Source: an uncultured Eubacteriales bacterium (GTDB lineage Bacteria; Bacillota; Clostridia; Lachnospirales; Lachnospiraceae). Taken from it: a stretch of 9,933 bases of DNA. The stretch covers positions 1 through 9,933 of the forward strand of contig ONXW01000181.1 in the NCBI GenBank assembly GCA_900321915.1, in the 5' to 3' direction. Positions 6,896-9,933 of this stretch are shown here, one piece after another (the first letter of the stretch is position 1; every line of letters begins with the position of its first letter). Under the pieces are notes generated by a model that did no database searches, was not told the origin of the DNA, and was given only the letters and a program-made list of their open reading frames with translations. The position numbers were made by a program, and so were the translations under genes.

Positions 6896-6930
6896 CGGGG
6901 GGCCAAGCTGCATATGGCCCCCCGTTTTTT
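6896..6930 (+). terminator. Strong intrinsic terminator between binding-protein and ATPase genes
   Basis: CGGGGGGCCA (6896-6905) pairs perfectly with TGGCCCCCCG (6915-6924) around a 9-base loop and is followed at once by six T residues (6925-6930) and a further T-rich stretch. It lies 41 bases after the DUF3798 stop codon and inside the operon. It probably ends most transcripts after the lipoprotein gene while some read through into the ATPase and permease genes, a common way to keep binding protein in excess. Confidence 0.88.
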
Positions 6931-6946
6931 GTTCTTTCAAGCAGTG

Positions 6947-6965
6947 CCGGAACGCGGTGTTCCGG
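6947..6965 (+). other. Small perfect hairpin in the leader of the ATPase gene
   Basis: CCGGAAC (6947-6953) and GTTCCGG (6959-6965) form a 7-base-pair stem with loop GCGGT, 17 bases after the terminator T-run and 26 bases before the TTG start. There is no following T-run, so it is not a terminator. It could protect the read-through or processed mRNA 5' end, or be chance. Confidence 0.4.
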
Positions 6966-6977
6966 ACTCCTTAGAAG

Positions 6978-6984
6978 AAAGGGG
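6978..6984 (+). promoter_or_regulatory. Ribosome binding site deciding a TTG start for the ATPase
   Basis: AAAGGGG lies seven bases before TTG 6992. The upstream in-frame codons (TTG 6884, ATG 6893, ATG 6911) fall before or within the terminator hairpin and would add residues unlike any ABC protein. The TTG start gives the normal short N-terminus before the first ABC strand. Confidence 0.65.
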
Positions 6985-6991
6985 AAACACT

Positions 6992-8599
6992 TTGAACGAC
7001 GGAATACTTGAATTTATCAACGTCGGTAAAGAATACTCCGGACATGCCGTTCTGAAGGGCATCAATATGGATGTGCGTCCCGGTGAGATCCATGCTCTGA
7101 TCGGGGAAAACGGCGCCGGAAAGTCCACGCTGATGAATATTTTATTCGGAATGTCGGTAATTCACGATACGGGAGGATTTACCGGCGAGGTGCGGATTGG
7201 CGGAGAGAACGCCAAGATCATGAATCCGCACGACGCGATGGAACGCGGTATCGGTATGGTGCACCAGGAATTTATGCTGATTCCCGGATTTACCATCACT
7301 GAGAATATTAAAATTAACAGAGAAATCACCAGACCTTCGATTATGTCCCGCATTTTCGGGAAGAGAATGGAATCCCTCCAGCTGAAGGAGATGGCTTCGG
7401 ATGCCCGCAAGGCGCTGGATACCATGGGGATGGACATCGAAGAGTATGTTAAAGTAGAAGGTCTTCCTGTCGGCCACATGCAGTTTGTGGAGATTGCCCG
7501 TGAGATCGATAAGACAGGTATCAGGTTCCTTGTTTTTGACGAACCTACCGCAGTGCTGACCGAGAGCGAGACGGAGCACCTGCTGGACGCCATCCGCAAG
7601 CTGGCGGCGCAGGGCATCGGCATTATCTTCATCAGCCACCGCCTTGACGAGATTATCAGCGTTTCCGACCGGGTGACCATCCTGCGCGACGGCGAGTGGG
7701 TCGCCACCGAGGAGACAAAGAATATCACTGCGGCGGAGATCGCCCGGCTGATGGTCGGCCGCGCCCTGACACTGGAGCGCAGCGAGGGGAACCGCGAGAT
7801 CAGCGATGAAAAGGTGATGACGGTAGAGGGTCTCCGCGTGATGATGCCCGGCGAGGAAGTCAAGGGCGTCGATCTGTCCGTGCGCAGGGGAGAAATCCTG
7901 GGCATCGGCGGACTGGCGGGCCAGGGCAAGCTCGGCATCGCCAACGGCCTGATGGGCATGTATCCGGTGGAAGGAAAAGTGACCTATGAGGGTGAGCCGC
8001 TGGATGTGACGAAGACCGATGAGACGCTGAAGAAAGGCATCGCCTTCCTGTCCGAGGACAGAAAGGGCGTAGGCCTGATGCTGTCCAGCCCGATTGACCT
8101 GAACATTGCCTTTTCCGCGATGGAAATCAATGATAAATTCCTGAAGCAGGTAGGCCCGTTCAAGCTGGCGGACAAGAAGGAAATCCGCGAGAACGCCGAG
8201 AAGATGGTGAAAGAACTGGATATCCGGTGCACCTCCACATCCCAGAACGCCGGCGCGCTCTCCGGCGGCAACCAGCAGAAGGTATGCCTGGGCAAGGCCC
8301 TGGCGCTGGATCCCAAGCTGCTGCTCGTTTCCGAGCCTACCCGAGGCATCGATATCGGCGCCAAAAAGCTGATTCTTGACCTGCTGAAGCAGCTTGCGGA
8401 GGAGCGGGGCATGACCATTATCATGACCAGTTCCGAGCTGGCGGAGCTTCGCAGCATCTGTGACCGTGTCCTGATTATCTGTGAGGGCAAGGTTGCCGGT
8501 GAGCTCTCCCCGATGGATTCGGACGAGGTCTACGGCCTGATGATGTCCGGCGTATCCAAAGAAGAAGCCATGAAAGCGGGAGGTGTCGTAAATGGGTAA
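6992..8599 (+). CDS. Dual-domain ABC transporter ATP-binding protein (RbsA/BMP type)
   Basis: A 535-residue cytoplasmic ATPase with two ABC domains in one chain, the size and plan of ribose, galactose and nucleoside importer ATPases. Domain 1 has Walker A GENGAGKST (38-46), Q-loop Gln92, Walker B FLVFDEPTA (179-187) and switch His216 (ISHRLDE), but its signature is LPVGHMQ (158-164) where LSxGQ/LSGGQ is usual. Domain 2 has Walker A-like GLAGQGKLG (307-315), a good signature LSGGNQQK (423-430), Walker B LLLVSEPTRGID (443-454) with Ser447 in place of the Mg-binding Asp, and SSEL in place of the switch His. One composite ATP site is therefore consensus and the other degenerate, as in several sugar and nucleoside importers. 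The gene uses a TTG start and overlaps permease 1 by 8 bases. It powers import of the ligand captured by the DUF3798 lipoprotein. Confidence 0.93.
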   Translation: MNDGILEFINVGKEYSGHAVLKGINMDVRPGEIHALIGENGAGKSTLMNILFGMSVIHDTGGFTGEVRIGGENAKIMNPHDAMERGIGMVHQEFMLIPGFTITENIKINREITRPSIMSRIFGKRMESLQLKEMASDARKALDTMGMDIEEYVKVEGLPVGHMQFVEIAREIDKTGIRFLVFDEPTAVLTESETEHLLDAIRKLAAQGIGIIFISHRLDEIISVSDRVTILRDGEWVATEETKNITAAEIARLMVGRALTLERSEGNREISDEKVMTVEGLRVMMPGEEVKGVDLSVRRGEILGIGGLAGQGKLGIANGLMGMYPVEGKVTYEGEPLDVTKTDETLKKGIAFLSEDRKGVGLMLSSPIDLNIAFSAMEINDKFLKQVGPFKLADKKEIRENAEKMVKELDIRCTSTSQNAGALSGGNQQKVCLGKALALDPKLLLVSEPTRGIDIGAKKLILDLLKQLAEERGMTIIMTSSELAELRSICDRVLIICEGKVAGELSPMDSDEVYGLMMSGVSKEEAMKAGGVVNG

Positions 8600-9641
8600 G
8601 AAAATTGGTGATGCGATCAACAGGATCGGTATCCCGACCTTTGCGGTGGGAGCCCTGCTTGTCGTACTTCTTGTCATGGCGGCCCTGCTCGGACAGTCCC
8701 TGCCCACACTGCTGACGGATATCCTGAAGCGTGTCGGCATGAACGGAATACTGGTCCTGGCCATGCTTCCCGCCATCAAATCCGGTACAGGCCCGAACTT
8801 TGCCCTTCCTATCGGTATTGAGGGCGGCCTGATGGCGATGATCATCTGCATGCAGTTTGACTTCAGCGGATGGGCCCTGGTTTTTGCGGCCGGCGCCCTG
8901 TGCATCGTTTTCTGCACGATCATGGGTTATCTTTACGGCAGGCTGATGAACGCCGTAAAAGGCGCGGAGATGACCATTGCAACATATTCCGGTTTCTCCA
9001 TCGTGGCATTTTTCAACATCCTCTGGCTGGCCATCCCGTTCTCCAACCGTAAGATGGGCTGGATGCTGGGCACCGGACTCAGAGAGACAATTCAGCTGAA
9101 GAATTATGACGCGAGCCATATCATTTCCGACCTGCTTTCCTTTAAGATTGCGGGGATCACCATCCCGGTCGGCATGCTTCTGACCATCGCGCTGTTCTGC
9201 TTTGTATGCTGGCTCTTCTTTAACACCAGGACCGGTATGGCTATCTATGCCGGCGGTGAGAATCCGCGCTACGCGGAGGCTTCCGGCCTGAATATCAACA
9301 GGAACCGCATCATCGCGAACATCCTGTCCACCATCCTGGCAGGTCTGGGCATCATCATCTACGCCCAGGGTTACGGTTATGTACAGCTGTACAACGGACC
9401 GATGAACATGGCCTTCCCGGCTGTGGCGGCAGTCCTGGTCGGCGGTGCGACCGCAGGAAAGGCAAGCATTCCCAACGTGCTGATCGGCACCTGCCTGTTC
9501 CAGGGCCTGATGACTACAGCTATGCCTGTTATGAACCAGATCTTTACCGGAACAGACCTGTCCGACATCATGCGTATTATCGTGCAGAACGGAGTTATCC
9601 TGTATGCACTTACCAAAGTAAAGAGCGGAGGTGACCGTTAA
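8592..9641 (+). CDS. ABC transporter permease 1 (ribose/BMP-type, BPD_transp_2 family)
   Basis: A 349-residue integral membrane protein with about eight to ten hydrophobic segments, including residues 15-33, 76-88, 94-116, 128-150, 190-212, 240-258, 272-286, 295-311 and 326-342. The GTGPNFALPIGIEGGL segment (65-80) and the cytoplasmic TGMAIYAGGENPRYAEASG segment (214-232), which contacts the ATPase in this family, identify it as a permease of the ribose/galactose/nucleoside importer family. Its start overlaps the ATPase stop (ATG 8592, TAA 8597-8599) with GGGAGG at 8578-8583, so translation is probably coupled. Together with the second permease it should form a heterodimeric channel. The substrate cannot be read from the sequence. 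Confidence 0.92.
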   Translation: MGKKIGDAINRIGIPTFAVGALLVVLLVMAALLGQSLPTLLTDILKRVGMNGILVLAMLPAIKSGTGPNFALPIGIEGGLMAMIICMQFDFSGWALVFAAGALCIVFCTIMGYLYGRLMNAVKGAEMTIATYSGFSIVAFFNILWLAIPFSNRKMGWMLGTGLRETIQLKNYDASHIISDLLSFKIAGITIPVGMLLTIALFCFVCWLFFNTRTGMAIYAGGENPRYAEASGLNINRNRIIANILSTILAGLGIIIYAQGYGYVQLYNGPMNMAFPAVAAVLVGGATAGKASIPNVLIGTCLFQGLMTTAMPVMNQIFTGTDLSDIMRIIVQNGVILYALTKVKSGGDR

Positions 9642-9933
9642 TGAGCAAGAACACAGAAAATGTGACGGGGAAGCCTTCGTTTAATCTCAAGGAATGGCTG
9701 CTGGATAATATTGTTACGCTGATTTTCTGGATATTCATCATCACCGGCCTTCTGGTCGCGAGAGATGTAACCATGGACTGGTTCTTCACAGAGCTGTCCA
9801 ATCGTTTCTACCGCAACGCGTTCCTGATTCTGTCGCTGATCATCCCGGTCGTGGCAGGTCTGGGACTGAACTTCGGTATCGTTGTCGGCGCGATTGCAGG
9901 CCAGCTGGCCGTTATCGCCGTGCGTTACTGGGA
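9641..9933 (+). CDS. ABC transporter permease 2, N-terminal part
   Basis: The frame opens at ATG 9641, which overlaps the TAA of permease 1 by one base, with GGAGG at 9627-9631 nine bases upstream, and stays open to the right edge (97 codons seen). Residues 1-20 are polar and cytoplasmic. Hydrophobic segments lie at about 23-40 and 61-94. The segment GLGLNFGIVVGAIAGQLAV (73-91) is the counterpart of GTGPNFALPIGIEGG in permease 1, so the two are paralogous. I infer that it is the second half of the membrane channel. No other start competes, because the one-base overlap and RBS fit well. The rest of the gene and any further operon members lie outside the window. Confidence 0.88.
   Translation, partial: MSKNTENVTGKPSFNLKEWLLDNIVTLIFWIFIITGLLVARDVTMDWFFTELSNRFYRNAFLILSLIIPVVAGLGLNFGIVVGAIAGQLAVIAVRYW

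Noticed and set aside
6884..6991. Extension of the ATPase frame upstream to 6884
   Set aside because: The extra 36 codons run through the intrinsic terminator and second hairpin and give residues unlike ABC proteins; AAAGGGG supports TTG 6992.
7142..8923. A 593-codon open frame on the - strand across the ATPase and permease 1
   Set aside because: It is antisense to two clear transporter genes, crosses their junction, has no family resemblance, and is a shadow of codon bias in GC-rich DNA.

Overview
The window looks like chromosomal DNA from an anaerobic Firmicute (Clostridia), most likely Lachnospiraceae or a relative. I infer this from the strong AGGAGG-type ribosome binding sites, the lipoproteins with Glu/Ala/Thr/Pro-rich linkers after the lipid cysteine, the larC gene and the DUF3798-type ABC transporter. 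All genes are on the + strand and densely packed. I see no rRNA, tRNA, insertion sequence, CRISPR array or phage gene. No gene-free stretch exceeds about 140 bases.

Layout: (1) 1-363, the 3' end of larC (nickel-pincer cofactor synthesis). (2) 400-2556, a UvrD/PcrA-type superfamily 1 helicase. (3) 2579-2869, a 96-residue three-helix membrane protein resembling the PQ-loop/SemiSWEET fold. Genes 1-3 are separated by only 36 and 22 bases, so they may be co-transcribed. (4) 2978-5446, a large lipoprotein with a PstS-like binding domain and a long C-terminal region with recurring DG turns, behind its own -10 element. (5) 5535 to the right edge, an ABC importer operon: DUF3798 lipoprotein, dual-domain ATPase, permease 1 and the start of permease 2.

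The transporter operon is the most interesting part. A near-consensus promoter (TTGAAT, 17 bases, TATAAT) carries two perfect inverted repeats, one over the -35 and one just past the expected start of transcription, so a repressor or activator is plausible. A strong intrinsic terminator lies between the binding-protein gene and the ATPase gene, which should make the lipoprotein far more abundant than the membrane complex. Its codon use also looks like that of a highly expressed gene. The ATPase and both permeases are coupled by overlapping stop/start codons. The ATPase has one consensus and one degenerate nucleotide site. The architecture is that of ribose/nucleoside (RbsABC/BMP-like) importers, but the binding protein belongs to a family of unknown function, so the substrate cannot be named from the sequence. 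I found no clearly new type of system beyond this uncharacterised importer and the unusual PstS-like fusion lipoprotein.
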